From Trichobilharzia regenti (lineage: Eukaryota; Platyhelminthes; Trematoda; Strigeidida; Schistosomatidae), in assembly GCA_944472135.2 (NCBI GenBank), contig OX235270.1, forward strand, positions 86,871,168-86,935,167: 64,000 nt of DNA, read 5' to 3'. The notes under the pieces are model-generated. The model ran no database searches. It saw nothing but the letters and a program-made list of their open reading frames with translations, and was not told the DNA's origin. Numbering within the stretch: the stretch's first letter is position 1; every line of letters starts with the position of its first letter. The position numbers and the translations under genes were made by a program. This document shows, in pieces, positions 1 to 12,143 of the stretch.

Positions 1-1075
1 TATAGCTAGTGTCTCGGCTATGCCCAGATGTCTTGATTTAACTTCCTTTTATATTAATTAATTTGAAGGATTTTTCGAAAGGCACTGAATGTCCTGAATT
101 GACCAGATATTCTGTCACTGAACTGTATACACGCTTTTGGTCTCCTTTTACTAACCAGGCTGGGTAGTGTTCACGAGCGCGTTTTTCAAGTCGGCGCATG
201 GTACGCCCAACGTACTCAGCTCCACAAGAGCAAGTAAACTGGTATATGCACGTTGAGGTCGCCCAATGCAACAGCTTGTCTTTCGCGTACTGGCTGAACA
301 GTTTCTTGCAGGCAAACGTCAGTCGTAGGCTCGCGGCGAAGTATGTTTTCCTCAGGGATTTGGAGAGGCGTTTCCGAAGGATTTCTGCTTCAATATTACC
401 TTTGAATTCTAGATTAAGCAGAAGTATTTTCTTTGGGACGGATTGAACTTGTTCGGGAGTCTTCTTAGATTTGAAATTTTTGTCTATGAACCTGGGCGAG
501 AAACCGTTTTCCACTAGGGTTTTTCGATGATTATGGAGTTCTTCTTCAACCACTTCCTCGCTGCATATCTTGCAAATCCTTGAGGATAGAGAGTATATCA
601 GGTTCCTCTTTCTGCTCAGCGGCACGAAGCTTTGAAAGTTGATGAATTGTCGATTCCATGTAGGCTTATTGTATATGGACCTTTTCAGAGTGTTGTTGGC
701 GTTTCTTGTCAGATGGACGTCGAGGAAGTGGAACATTCCGTCGGATTCAGTCTCAAGTGTAAAGTCGATGTTTAGGCGGGCGTTATTGAAGATTTGAAGT
801 AGGTTTTTTAAATCACAATTCTCATCACAAATAATGAAAGTATAATCGATGTATCTACTGTAGAGATGGAAGTCGTTGATAGTTGGTGATAAGGCGTTGT
901 ACTCTAAGCTAGTCGTAAAGCAGTCGGCTAGGAAGGGTCCTAAGGGAGAACCCATTGCTACCCCATCTACTTGCATGTATATTTCCTTGTTGAAACTTAA
1001 GTATAAGTTGGAGGTGCATCGAAGTAACAGTTCTTTTAGGTAATGGATCGGTATACCGACATCGATGCCAGTGGA
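1..1075 (-). mobile_element. Penelope-like retroelement, 3' part (RT plus GIY-YIG endonuclease), degenerate
   Basis: The minus strand is open from 1075 to a stop at 38-40. It encodes the C-terminal part of a Penelope-like polymerase. The order is an RT segment with the substrate-binding motif GVAMGSPLGPFLAD, an RT catalytic-box region reading RYIDYTF, a linker with Cys/His residues (ICKICSEE), then a GIY-YIG nuclease (YQFTCSCGAEYVGRT, with LEKRAREH supplying the Arg and Glu). RT followed by GIY-YIG is diagnostic of Penelope-like elements, which copy themselves by target-primed reverse transcription. The second catalytic Asp of the usual Y-x-DD box is Tyr here, so this copy should not reverse transcribe. 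The N-terminal RT motifs are missing and in-frame stops lie just upstream of 1075. The 3' end runs off the left edge. Confidence 0.88.
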
Positions 1076-1524
1076 TTATTAAAACTTTTTTTTAAATTAA
1101 TAATAAATGTGTTTTGTTGATGAAATATGCCCATATCAAAGGGAGACATACAAAAGTGACAGTTATATATCACAGTGAGCAGAATAACTACCAGGCTAGC
1201 GATAATTCAATCCCACTGCACTCAGTTAACAGATTTTATCACAGTTAAATAAGGCAGGTTCAGTGAAGGTAAGATTGGAACTGACTGATAGCGTAGGCGA
1301 ACAAGTGTTAGTGAATTTGATTGAATCACATATATCAAATTTCAGAGATACTAAATACCACTTGGTAATACTGAATAACGAATTTATCATATTTCATTAA
1401 AAATTTGATATAGTGATTAGAAACTAGGACAAATTATATGTTAAATCAATGTCCTTTGTTTAATTTCAATCAATGAAGTAAATGTTCCGAAAAATCTTTG
1501 TTCATGTATATTTTGTACTGTTTT

Positions 1525-1622
<98 letters not shown>

Positions 1623-2386
1623 CAGTAGTTACATGCGTGTTGTTTGCAACCGAACTGGTGAGCGATTTCGACGACCTGATCCAACTCAAAACTTTAAACT
1701 GTCCTTGTTTCAAGGAATTTCTTTAGGTATTTAAACTTAAAGGGAATATAAGCACTTGATTTGATGCAACTACGTTACACAAGAATGTATTCAGGTTCGT
1801 GACTCTCTGGAAAAGAGTCGAGTGGACACGATGCTAAAATACCTAAGTTGTTGTAGAGCTGTCAAGCAGTCAGATGTGCTCAATGAAATATGCAGACTAT
1901 GAGAACAGCTTTAATAATTTTAGAAACCGACTAACCCTTTGAAGTCTAAAATCTATTTTTTTCATTAAAATATATGCAATATATTTTAGAGTGAGCTTTC
2001 GAGTACACATGAAAGAGTATAAAATATTGATATTTTTCGTTAGAAGATTGGAACTCTAGATAACCAAACATGCGATGCAATATATTTTTGAATGTTATCT
2101 AACTGGAAGCCAGTGGTTAAATGAGGGTAGTCCAATACCCTTCACACGGGTATCGTGCTTATTCAGAGTAATTAGTAGTAGGCATAAGCAACTTTGATAA
2201 ACTTAAACCAGTCACTAGCATTCTGTATGTCTATTGTACTTCGTCCGCAAATATTATTAAGACAGTATTTTTTCTAACGACTTCCACTTTTAGCAAATAA
2301 TATCTGCGTATCATCAGAGTACACTGGAAAGACAAAAAAGAAATAATGCAAACCAATAAAGAAACAAATAAAAGCGAATTATCATT
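1076..2386. other. 3' flank of the RapGAP gene, non-coding
   Basis: This is AT-rich sequence between the Penelope-like fragment and the stop codon of the RapGAP gene. It should contain the 3' UTR. I see no canonical AATAAA on the minus strand near the stop; a weak ATTAAA is read on the minus strand around 1909-1914. Apart from the TA microsatellite listed separately, nothing else was recognised. Confidence 0.5.
1527..1618. repeat. (TA)n microsatellite
   Basis: About 92 bases of uninterrupted TA dinucleotide. Open frames spanning it (runs of Tyr-Ile) are an artefact of the repeat. Confidence 0.98.
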
Positions 2387-2615
2387 TCATACTTGATTTA
2401 ATTTTGTCGTTAAAATCTGTTCAGGTCTTCTTGTTCTTCTTCTTGACTGAACATAGTTTGCTGCTTCAATTAAATTCTGTGTAGAATCAATGTTTAGACT
2501 GAATTCAGGACTACTTTTGTCTTTTGATGTGACCAAATTACTGGATTCCTGATACTGTGAATCCAGGTATAAATCAGAAGGAAATGTCTGTTGGACATCA
2601 GGTGATAAGGAGCTC
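2387..2615 (-). CDS. RapGAP gene, last exon in window (C-terminal SPAR-like segment and stop)
   Basis: The acceptor (TTTCAG before 2615) supplies the third base of an Arg codon split with the previous exon. Seventy-five further codons end at TGA (2387-2389). The residues are polar, and NLIEAANYVQSRR resembles the NLVDAAKAYE-type motif near the C-terminus of SIPA1-like proteins; a basic run RRRTRRP follows. In vertebrate relatives a coiled coil comes after this motif, and none is encoded here. The stop overlaps a possible donor (CAA/GTATGA), so the exon could instead splice to a coiled-coil exon left of the window. Confidence 0.75.
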
Positions 2616-4364
2616 CTGAAATTGTAAGAAAGGTAAACTTTAACATTATTAATCCTTTTGACTTCACTTTTTTACCGGTTATACATCTATTGGTAATAAA
2701 TGGAACAGAAATATCAAAGTACTGTAACAACAGAAGACAAGGGCCAGGAAACAGATCGTTTATTAAGGAAATCAACATGTGTTTACACATATTTCATGTA
2801 CATTAATATAGCTTATTCAAGCAGACAAACACAGTCTTTTGATTGGTTGTTTCTCGCTCAAGGTTATTCTGTACTGCTTGCGACTGGTTTCTCAGAAAGT
2901 TAAGCCATATATCTGCGAATCATATTTGCCCACATTAAGTTTGCTGTGATTGGTTGTTGAATCAGTCTCGTTCATATTTTCTCCCGGCCAATATTAGCGA
3001 CATAGACATTGATGTAAATTAATGTCTACCAATTGGGTAGCAGCCTGCTCTCACCACAGTACCACTTTGTTTTAAATCATCATCATAATAAAGTGGTATG
3101 TAAATGATTTTACGTAAATATCACTTGGAATTCAGTTGTTCTGAAATTTATTTCATTTTCAAATCCCTACCTAGCTGACTACATTTCACATCGTTTTACG
3201 TAATACTTGAATTATATATATCTGACGTTTAGTTTTTTGAATTAAACGAATTTCTCCGTGACAGTTAGTGCTACTTTCTCAACCAATAGGCCACTGCTTT
3301 GAGCCTTTTGCACGTATTACGCAAGGCTTTTACAACTGAGTAGTATCGTCATCTTTCACAAGAAATTTACCACCAAATTTGATAAATTTACACAATTTAG
3401 GAAGGCTTTAGCTTCTTTCTTCTTTAGGGAATTAACTGAACCGACAAATTTTGAATTCAAAACTAAAAATGAAATAATTTGCAACAATAACCGTAATGCT
3501 TTTTTTTTACATAGGATGTAAGTGGTGTGTGAAAACGTTTAATGAATAAAATGTAGCATACTAAAGGCCAGCATAGAGTGATAAATGAATTTTAACTTTT
3601 CAGCTGGTGTTAATTTCTCCTGGCTATATTATAAAATTATCACATTTTTATCGCTATACAATAACATAAAGCGGTCATATGGAATCTGTACATTTGTTAA
3701 TTAAATTTATTGTAAACAACTGCATCTGAAGAAGACATCTTTGAATCAGTGCGAAAATTTATCAGGATATTTTTGAAAACGGTTAGATTATTGAAATTTA
3801 ATTACATCATTTGTTTCTCATTTAATCACAGGGGAAATCACCTATGCATTGTTGAAGTTGATAATAAGTACGGATAGTGTGATAAGAGCACTGTTTTGGT
3901 CATGTCTGTTCACGTATTTACGAAAATATCTGTGTGTAAAAGACGACAATTTTGTGTATTTCCTAGCGAAATATTTCCAAAGGTTTATTTACACATAAAC
4001 GACTACTTGTTTTAAAATGTAGCCACTACAAGTTCCAAATCGTTGTACGAATGAGCAGTTTCGACAAACACTCTAGCAATATATATATATATATGTATAG
4101 CAGGGTATGAAGACTAAAGTTATCAAGTGAAATACACTTTCGTGGGTTTATGTTTCACTACCTTTCATTTTCTTTTTACAGGGTAGAAAAATATTTTGAT
4201 TTTGTCTAGGAGTGTAGCATATAAGCACTGATATAAAGTAATCAGCGATGAGGCTGACTAACGCATTGAGTACAGTCCACTGAGGGATGTGAGCCATTAC
4301 ATCACCTTCTGTATTTGAACTTTCCGTTTTATTTATTGAATTCAATTTTTGATTTTCCCGTCGA

Positions 4365-4576
4365 TTGATTGGACCGAAGTGTTCGTCTCAGGTTGACATG
4401 TCGGCTTCTTGTGCAGATGCTTCGACAATGTCTGGGGATTTGATTTGTATACAATTGGTGGATGGTGGCTAGCAGTGGAATCCAGGATGCGCATTTCGTC
4501 CTAATTGGGACTCGTCAACTGGATGTACCTGACGAGTCCCAATTAGGACGAAATGCGCATCCTGGATTCCACTGCT
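4365..4576 (-). mobile_element. Sm-alpha-type hammerhead retroposon fragment with inverted half
   Basis: Read on the minus strand, 4530-4365 gives a hammerhead region followed by element body. The sequence GAGTCCCAATTAGGACGAAA and the post-cleavage CCTGGATTCCACTGC are characteristic of the Schistosoma Sm-alpha repeat. The first 46 bases (4531-4576) are an exact inverted copy of 4471-4516, so the element starts with a fold-back of its own ribozyme. The body (about 4365-4470) lacks a recognisable Pol III promoter. The recognition rests on remembered features of the schistosome hammerhead, not on a search. Confidence 0.72.
4471..4530 (-). ncRNA. Hammerhead ribozyme of Sm-alpha type, probably inactive
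   Basis: Minus-strand layout: stem I 5' side ACATCCAG, core TTGACGA, stem II GTCC-loop-GGAC, GAAA, a short self-complementary stem III (TGCGCA), then a cleavage triplet ATC followed by CTGGAT, which pairs with ATCCAG of stem I. The core should read CTGANGA; here its first C is T, a change expected to abolish cleavage. Tiny stem III is typical of this ribozyme class, which tends to act as dimers. Confidence 0.7.
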
Positions 4577-5107
4577 TTCCGTTTTATTGTTATTATCTTA
4601 AGGATAAGTAGTAATAAATTTGCCCAGTATTTGACTGCATTGAACACACTGTTTTACTTCTATACTTTCATTTACATTCAGACCACATTGCTCTACACTG
4701 ATTTACTTGATTTATTTCTGTCCTAGCATTAAATACACCAATATGGGTTTTTCATTTCAAGTTTAAGTTAATTGTTAGCGTCCAATTTTCTCTCCACATA
4801 AAACCCAAATAACATAGTAGTATTGACAGACAGCTTTGCATAGTCTAGATTTTGTATGCTGTCAATTATTTGCGGTGTGTTTATACAACCTCGATAAAAT
4901 GAGAAACTCAATACCGACTAGAGTATTTCTTGTCTAGATGTGAGCTTAATTCACTCTTTAAGAGATGAAAATGTAAGAAAGGGCTATTTCGCGCTTTTAG
5001 GTTTCAGTTTATGTTTAGATAAGGACATTGGTGAAGAAAGTATGTTATCTGAATTCACAAGTACTTTTATTTCCTATGCTACCTAGTGTATTTATAGGTC
5101 ATTCTTC

Positions 5108-5972
5108 AATGCAAATGTGACAGGGAGTGAAGTGATAGAACATGTTGACCACTTCACCTATTTGGGAAGTTGTATCAGCACCGACGGACTGATTAGCGAC
5201 GAAATCTCAGCACGGATCCAAAAAGCTCGAGCTGCCTTCGCTGACTTACACCATCTCTGGCGTAGGCGTGACATCCCGCTATCAACCAAGGGACGTGTGT
5301 ACTGCTCAGCAGTTCGCTCCGTCCTTCTCTATGGCTCTGAAACATGGCCAATACGAGTTGAAGACATGAAAAGGTTGACTGCCTCCGATCATAGATGTTT
5401 GCGATCTCCTTCTCACGTTAGGTGGTTTAATGAGGTAAGTAATGTTGACGTTAGGCGTAGAGTGTTGGGTAAAGAGGGAAAATCAATCGACGAGGCTATA
5501 AAGTTACATAGATTGAGATGGCTACGTGGCGTGCTGCGCACACCTTACCATCACCTCCCTTGACGGGCATTACTAGCTGATATAGGTGCAGATTGGAAAA
5601 GAGTAAGTGGTGGCCAAACAAAAACATGGCCTCATCAATCCATGAAATCCTTGACAGTTAAACTGAGTAAGGTAGGGAAATGCAGACTCCCGGGTTGGGG
5701 CACTCGGTCCTCTAGGAATCAATGGCTGGAGACAATAGGTGACATGGCTCAAAATCGTTATCAATGGCGAAGATGTATTCAGTCTCTGTAATCTTTCATA
5801 TTCCTTTCTACCACTACCGATTCTGTTTCACTCTTATACTTGTCAAAGTCTGTTGATTCTCTTCACTCATCTTCTTGTCTACCTCTGTGTGCTATTTTGG
5901 AACGTGGCTATTCGAACTGCTGCACTTCGGTGCCAAGTTCTATGTTGAATCCAGACAGACAGAATGTAAATG
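5108..5972 (+). mobile_element. Non-LTR retrotransposon 3' end (RTE-like family A), degenerate
   Basis: An open frame at 5117-5563 encodes the region C-terminal to the RT catalytic domain: VDHFTYLGSCISTDG, VLLYGSETWP, RVLGKEGKSIDEAIKLHRLR. After one in-frame TGA (about 5561) the same protein continues (WKRVSGGQTKTWPHQSMKSL, LETIGDMAQNRYQWRRC) to a stop near 5790, followed by a 3' UTR ending near 5970. The copy is 5'-truncated and lacks all catalytic RT motifs. The 3' UTR matches that of the copy at 31265-32190 (shared words GTGCTAT and AAGTTCTATGTTGAA), which defines this family. It is in antisense orientation to the host gene. Confidence 0.85.
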
Positions 5973-6640
5973 TCCATGAGCCTATGATTAATTATAAAAC
6001 TGTGCTATTCAACAGTGTTGTTGCTTTTTAGTGTCATTCATACTTCAGCTGACAGGTGAACATATTCCCTAGGTACAGTTCATTCAAAAAATAGCCCAAC
6101 TTTATATTAAGCGTTATTTAATTCGTAAGGAGATTTTTGAAAGAAATTTCGTTTAATAGACACAGAAGACGGAGACTTTCTGAAAGGTTTTTTATGTGTC
6201 TACACATTAAATTCTTCGTAACAATGGTTTTCAGAGTAATTTTATCGGTTTTATGTACTTCTCAGTGTCTTCTCATTTATTTCATTTCCATGTGAATACA
6301 GTTGTGAGTAGGATTTTTAGAGACAAATCTTGTTCCTATAAGGCTACAGAATAGAACTTTGCCATAGATCAATCTATGTTCATGCTAAGCTAGATAGCAA
6401 GATTATATGATTGTGGTTGGTAGATTCTTTTAAAAAGACATGCCCTTTTCAATAGTTAGTTAAAACAAATAAAATTGTTTCTTCAAATAATAAATATTAG
6501 AGATGCGACTAGTTAATATACATGGTATGACATCGTAGTTACGGTTCACTTTTTATCTCCGCCTTTTTTTAAATACAGCTTGGCATTCATACTACTATTT
6601 ACAATAAATTAAGACACAAAACTATTTAATATTGACTTAC

Positions 6641-7587
6641 CTTGAACGATCAGTTCCATTCAAAGTCCAGGAGCCTAATGAAGCTGTTGGTGTGAGGGAA
6701 GTTTTAGTTGAATATGCATTCGAAACATGTATGATGTGTGGTAAGTTATTAGTTAGTGCACTATTTGGTGCGGATGAGGTTAAATTTACTGAAGCACTCA
6801 TGATATTATTAATACAGTTTTTATAATCTTCAGGACATTTGTCAGTGTCAGTATAATCATCATCGTGCGAATAATTATCTGTGATAAGCTGAGGATGTGA
6901 AAAACGCATTTCATTCTTTATATTAATAGTATTATGATTATGATTACTTTTTTTCAAATGATTATGACGATAATGTCGTAACTGGGCACGATTGAATATT
7001 TCATTTTCAGGCAAGTTAAACAGGATAAGCTTAAAGTTTGCTGAAAATTTCAGTTTATTTAATAAAGCTAATAAATGTGTAGAAAAGTGTAAATCATAAT
7101 TTAAAGGGAAATATAAATTGGGGAATGGTGAAGATATGTTTAATTTCTGCAAACACCAAAGTGAATTTCGACTTTGTAGTATACGTATTAATTCTGGCAA
7201 ATGATAAGATCCAATCTGCAGGACAATTTGATTTGTATGTTTACATAAGTGGGAATTCATGTACGTTTTGCGGAAGTTTAAAATATATGGAAATGGATTA
7301 CAACTGAGGGATGAAGGGGAAGTCGGCGAAGAATAGGAATTTTTAGTGGAACTGTGATCACCTACTGGACTTAAACAGGATAGAATTAATCCCAATTCTG
7401 ATATTGACCAGTGCTTGGTGGTGGCATTTAAAGTTTTCATCCCACTGGCATGATGTGTTGTTGAATTTGTCTCTCGTAGCTTTACAGGATTGATGGTATC
7501 AACAACTTTAGACTCATAGCTGTTAAGATTTTCAGCATTACTGAAGCTGTCTGTGGTGTTTTTGACTTTCATTGTAGTTTGACAACA
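6641..7587 (-). CDS. RapGAP gene, large exon with divergent PDZ-like region
   Basis: 947 nt; acceptor TTTTCAG before 7587, donor AG/GTAAGT after 6641. It enters in phase 0 and leaves with two bases. It encodes residues 460-774. CCQTTMKVKN at the start sits where vertebrate SIPA1-like proteins begin their PDZ domain. A 40-residue Ser/Asn-rich stretch follows, then ISELGLILSCL (possible carboxylate-binding loop) and IGSYHLPELIRILQSRN (resembling the PDZ helix and last strand, LSHEQMIDLLRTS). The PDZ call is inference from weak similarity. The C-terminal half is Asn/His/Asp-rich (HYRHNHLKKSNHNHNT, SHDDDYTDTDK) and looks disordered. Confidence 0.85.
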
Positions 7588-10135
7588 CTGAAAACAGACA
7601 AGGTGGAAATAAACACATTATGTGGGAAGATTTTTTGATGACATAGGTGCACTTATTATATCGAATCTTATTTGTGAGTTCCTTCCCAAATGTATATTCT
7701 GAAAGTTTGAATTACTATGTGAATATTGGCAAATTCAATAAAATCTGAAATTAGCTAAACTCTATGAAACATATTACCTTTTAGGTACTGTTATTACATT
7801 TGAGTACTCACTTATCTTGATTAATGGTCTAATTATATAATACTTCATTTATAAAAAATGGGTGATGTGTAACTCCACTTTAAACAGTCAGACCGAATTG
7901 GAATTCTCATCTTAATACAAAGTTTGTAAGTCTAGCATGAGCCTGCCTTCAGTAGTATGAGTAACTGTAAATCATCTAAGTACTTACTCAATTTCATGGA
8001 TTCTGAGTGAGCTACGGACACATTAATGACAAATGATGATACCTAGTTACTAAGTTGAAAATACTATGTGGTGTGAGATCAGTTTTTCAAGAGTTTGGCT
8101 TGTTCAGATTCGTTTCTAACTTTGGTTTTTCTAAAATTCATTCATGTTGGATTTAAGACACTGAGGTCCAAGCAGACGACACCAGAAAATCATAAATAAA
8201 CTAATATTTTTATCACCTCACTTAATTTTAATTAGACACCATTCAAACAGATTGAAGTATGCCCTAAATTTGTCTATCATTCTTCAAGAAAGGATAGTCA
8301 TAAGTAAATAGAAACGTTCGTCTATGAAAAACCAGTATGGATTCATTCTATAAACAGCTAGTGGTAAGCTGCATTAACAAGTTACGAATGACTCCATTTG
8401 AAATTGATATGTATAAAAAGTCCGCATAATGTTGAGGCTTCTGAAAACAGTGCTAGATGAAGTCTTTCATATGATACCTTTTTTGTATGCAGCATATATT
8501 TAAACATCATAAACTTGAGTAGCAGTCATCAAAGAGAAATTATGTTTTATGAGGATAATCGTAGGCATAAATGTTATGTTATTCATAGTTTATATTAGTT
8601 AAGAACTACTGAAAGTGTTATGAGAAATTCATGAAATGTCATCAGTTCACACACTCTAGGTGCACGATAATTTCTATAAATCCTACCATAGATGTCCCAC
8701 ATAAACGTTAACCTAACTAACCATTCTTATTCTGATAATCTTGAACTGGGCCTCTTACAATTACATGTCCTGCAATTACGCACAAGACATATTTCTCACA
8801 AACTGTATAAAATGTAGAGAGAGATTTGGTGTACATTTATTGATACCCTGGTCCCTAGAATGTGCAGTAATTGAGATACTCTCAGATTTTAAATAATCTC
8901 AAAGTCATACTCTAAATCTAAGAATTAATAACCTACTAGTTTTGTTCGACACTTTACTTATCTTTTGCACCAGTTTTTGATAATTCAAAGATAAAAATTT
9001 CAGTTTTATTTTTACTAGAAATTGTCGCTCAAATACAAATTAATCGTTATAAAACACTAGACTTTCACTTAAATTAGGCGTTATAACCAGTTAAATCATA
9101 TATCTTTACTCCTTGAGAGGGTTTAGTAAGATTGGTTTAACTGACGTCATCGTACCTACCAACCATTAAAACAACGAAAATGCGGTTTCTGAAAATTAGC
9201 TAGTTAACTATTTAAGGGCACTTAGGAGGATGCCATGAATAGTATATGGCCAGCTAACAAACAGTTATACGACAGTAATGAAATGCTGTTGTCTGTTGTC
9301 CATTAATTAGGCTTTCTATCACAATATAGTTTTGCTTTCCAATTTTATTGTTTCACATCAAAAAGTCTGTAAGGCTTTATTTATTCACTGTTTACTTGAT
9401 CTTATGAAAAATAAATTCAAAGGTGAGTCTATCAAATAGTCATGCAGTTAATATATCTATCCACCTTGATAATTAATGGTCTTATGTATTATAAATTTAG
9501 TAGTGAAAACATATGCTTGTTTTATTTTCAGTATAGTACCTTTTTCAGGTGAATATGGTGACGGACATTAAGAGTCAATTGATATAAGCCTTTTTAATAG
9601 TTGAATGAATTCATGCATTAACTTGTTGAAGATAAATAAAGCTGTTTGTTACAAAAACACGTTAACAATCTAACTTGAATCTGTAAGTGTATATGTTTTA
9701 CAAATAACTGGGCAAGTGAGTTTCAAAAAATATAACTAACATAATAACATTGTATTTTGTATGATTTTTCTAAAGGTTGGTGCATTTGATATATATAAAA
9801 GTAAAACGATTATGAGGTTAAAATAAAACCAGTGTTCTGTTAACGAGAAGAAGACAGCCATGGAAGTATTTATTATATATAACCTGAGAGATTAATTATG
9901 TCCAGAAAAGTTGAGTAAAGCACTGAGGAGTACTACACATTCGAGATATTGTGTCTTATTTCATTCTAAATTATAATAAATCAACAGTTTACTCATCAGA
10001 ATACCTCCATAATTTTGGTTGCACTAATGGAATTTAGATAAAAATTACTTCGAGTTATTAATATACTTTGTTTTCGTGTTTAAGTTTTTTATGCACACTG
10101 CTGATGTAATAAATTTTTTCTTCTGCAGTAGTGAT

Positions 10136-10366
10136 TCTTTTTATTCCTTTAAGTTCCCAGTAGAACGTACGGCTTCAAGCTAGAGGCTTGAAATTTCTGT
10201 AGCAGTGGTGATTATTTTCACAGTGTGGGGTTGTTAGCCTCATGCCCAACCTTCCCTTCTTACAAGTCTTACTACTGGCTTAGCGAGGTAAAGGAGTGCG
10301 GCAGCCGGGGCTAGAACCCCGAAGCACCTGTGTGGTCGGCGAGAACTCTACCGCTGTGCCACCCAC
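10136..10366 (-). mobile_element. S1 SINE (tRNA-like head, RTE-like body and tail) with 11-bp TSD
   Basis: The minus strand starts with a tRNA-derived Pol III head (A box in GGTGGCACAGCGGTAGAG; B box region GGGGTTCTAGCCCC). It continues with the S1 body (GGGCATGAGGCTAACAACCCC type) and ends in the ACGTTCTACTGGGAAC tail. It is flanked by the direct repeat GCAGTAGTGAT at 10125-10135 and 10367-10377, the target-site duplication of a complete LINE-mobilised insertion. It lies in the same orientation as the host gene. Confidence 0.88.
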
Positions 10367-11960
10367 GCAGTAGTGATATAAACTTAGTAATTAACAGTCA
10401 CAAGGGTTATCGTATTTACCCAAGTGTTATTGACGTAATTGTATAGAAAAATCAACCGATGGATACATCCTAATTATGAACGGTAAATAACAAACAATCC
10501 GCTTTTACTTCACATCTACATCTGATGGTATCTACTTTTATGCGAACTAAGAGAAACTGACTATTTATAGTTTTTTTTTTAAATAAATCTGTCTAGTTTT
10601 CTTTGGTTAGTGGATGTAGAAATTTTATTTTCTGATATTAAGGCAAAATAAGTGATACAACTATTGAAAAACAAAGGCGTGAAATCAGCTACTTTCACCT
10701 TGAGAAAAAAAAGCTTTTATTGAGAACTATTTAAAACTCATATTTGTCTATTATTTCAAAGGATTGTCACTCAATGTTTACTGATAGCTGTTCATACTGA
10801 AATGAAAACTTTTAGAGATATTTTATAGAGTCATGCCAAGCACATAATAAATGAATGTATCAAGAGAGAGCTAATCTTTTGTCAGAGGTTCATTTTAAGA
10901 GTAAAGGAAGCATGAAAATCGTTCAAGTAATAATGAGTTATGAGACAACAGTACACTAATATACTTGTAAGAACAATTTCTTGGGAAACTAACTAAGTAG
11001 TTGGAAACATTCACGGGTAAACATGTCTTGATAATTTCAGAGAATGAAAAATTTTTATGACAGTAAAAGTGTTTCAAATTTCCAAAAAGACTGACTTCCG
11101 AAATTCATTTATTTCAACTCATGCTACACAATAATTTGTCAAACGCGTGCACTTATGATCTGAATATACAAGGAAATCAAATCACTGACATACTTATTAG
11201 GTAGCATGCTAACAAAATTATATTGATTGGCTTATACATAGAATACAGAGTGAGATAAGATATCATATAGGGATCAAATGTGGGACTTTCAGCTCACCAT
11301 TTAGTCACTTGGGCTAGAATCGCTATCATCTGAATTTTATTGATACTATTTTAAATTTAGTTGCTAATATATGTTTTACTTTAGTATGAAAACAAAATTG
11401 GATCGAAGTGTTTTGCAGATTTTGTTTAGAAGGACGTGTCATTTAAAGGTGTGCCATTTATACAAGACAAAAGTAAGGAAATAACACGAACAGTATAGTA
11501 ATATGTGAAAGTTGTTTGAAGAAAAATAACACTGAAATGGCTCATTTAAAAACGGAGTAAAGCCAAAAAGTGGTATTGTCTTTTAGAATACTGTTATAAG
11601 TTACTAAACCGTAGAAAAAAGAATTTTAAAGGGTAGTTTCGACTACCTACATGTGTTATGTTATATAACGTGCATATTAGCTGGAATAGATTATGAATGG
11701 AATAAAAAGATGCAGCGAGCATTACCTTCTCAAGGGGGTAGGGTTTTATAAATTACTATTATTAAAAAGATATTGATTTGGAAATATGTACTGAAGGTCA
11801 TAAGTAATGAAGAGTGCAACTGTTTCCTGATGCAAAAGTTATTTAATAATTTAAGCCCACTAAGTTTAGAACATTATCTGTAGATGAACCGTCTATAGTT
11901 TGTGATGGTTACTTGAAGATTAATGATGAATGCTGCAAGGCATTATTCTTTATTATTATT

Positions 11961-12143
11961 ATTTTTTTGATTACAGCTTGATTCCACACCGTATTTTTGG
12001 TACAAGTATGGAATTTTTAGCATGTGATATCGGTGGCCCAAATTTCGCAGGCCGACCATAGATATCAGGTGTATGCCGGCAGGGGATCGAACCTCGGACC
12101 ATGTGCATGGTAGGCGAGTCCTAACCTCTGTGCCACCGACGCA
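11961..12143 (-). mobile_element. S2 SINE (tRNA-like head, distinct tail)
   Basis: The minus strand begins GTGCGTCGGTGGCACAGAGG, a tRNA-like A box. A B box follows (GAGGTTCGATCCCC), then CATACACCTGATATC and the tail AAATACGGTGTGGAATCAAG ending in a TAATC/A-rich stretch. The head is close to that of S1, but the tail differs, so a different LINE partner is likely. No clear TSD was found. The tRNA-like head is not a functional tRNA gene. Confidence 0.82.

Larger units (their letters stand above)
2616..6640 (-). other. Intron between the last two exons (4.0 kb)
   Basis: GTAAGT donor and TTTCAG acceptor. It contains a Sm-alpha-type hammerhead repeat with an inverted arm (4365-4576), a sense-strand non-LTR retrotransposon 3' end (about 5108-5972) and a short TA run near 4079-4096. 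The remainder is AT-rich sequence in which I recognise nothing. Confidence 0.75.

Noticed and set aside
393..407. Membrane helix in the RapGAP protein (residue numbers 393-407, encoded near 26900)
   Set aside because: The hydrophobic stretch aligns with a soluble conserved segment of SIPA1-like proteins and is flanked by matching strands, so buried beta structure is likelier.
1441..1734. Open frames on both strands across the TA repeat
   Set aside because: Translations are Tyr-Ile runs produced by the microsatellite.
10270..10370. tRNA genes suggested by A and B boxes at several loci (also 12060-12143, 31543, 33890, 51274)
   Set aside because: These are tRNA-like heads of SINEs: no cloverleaf acceptor stem, dispersed copies with shared non-tRNA bodies, and TSDs at some.
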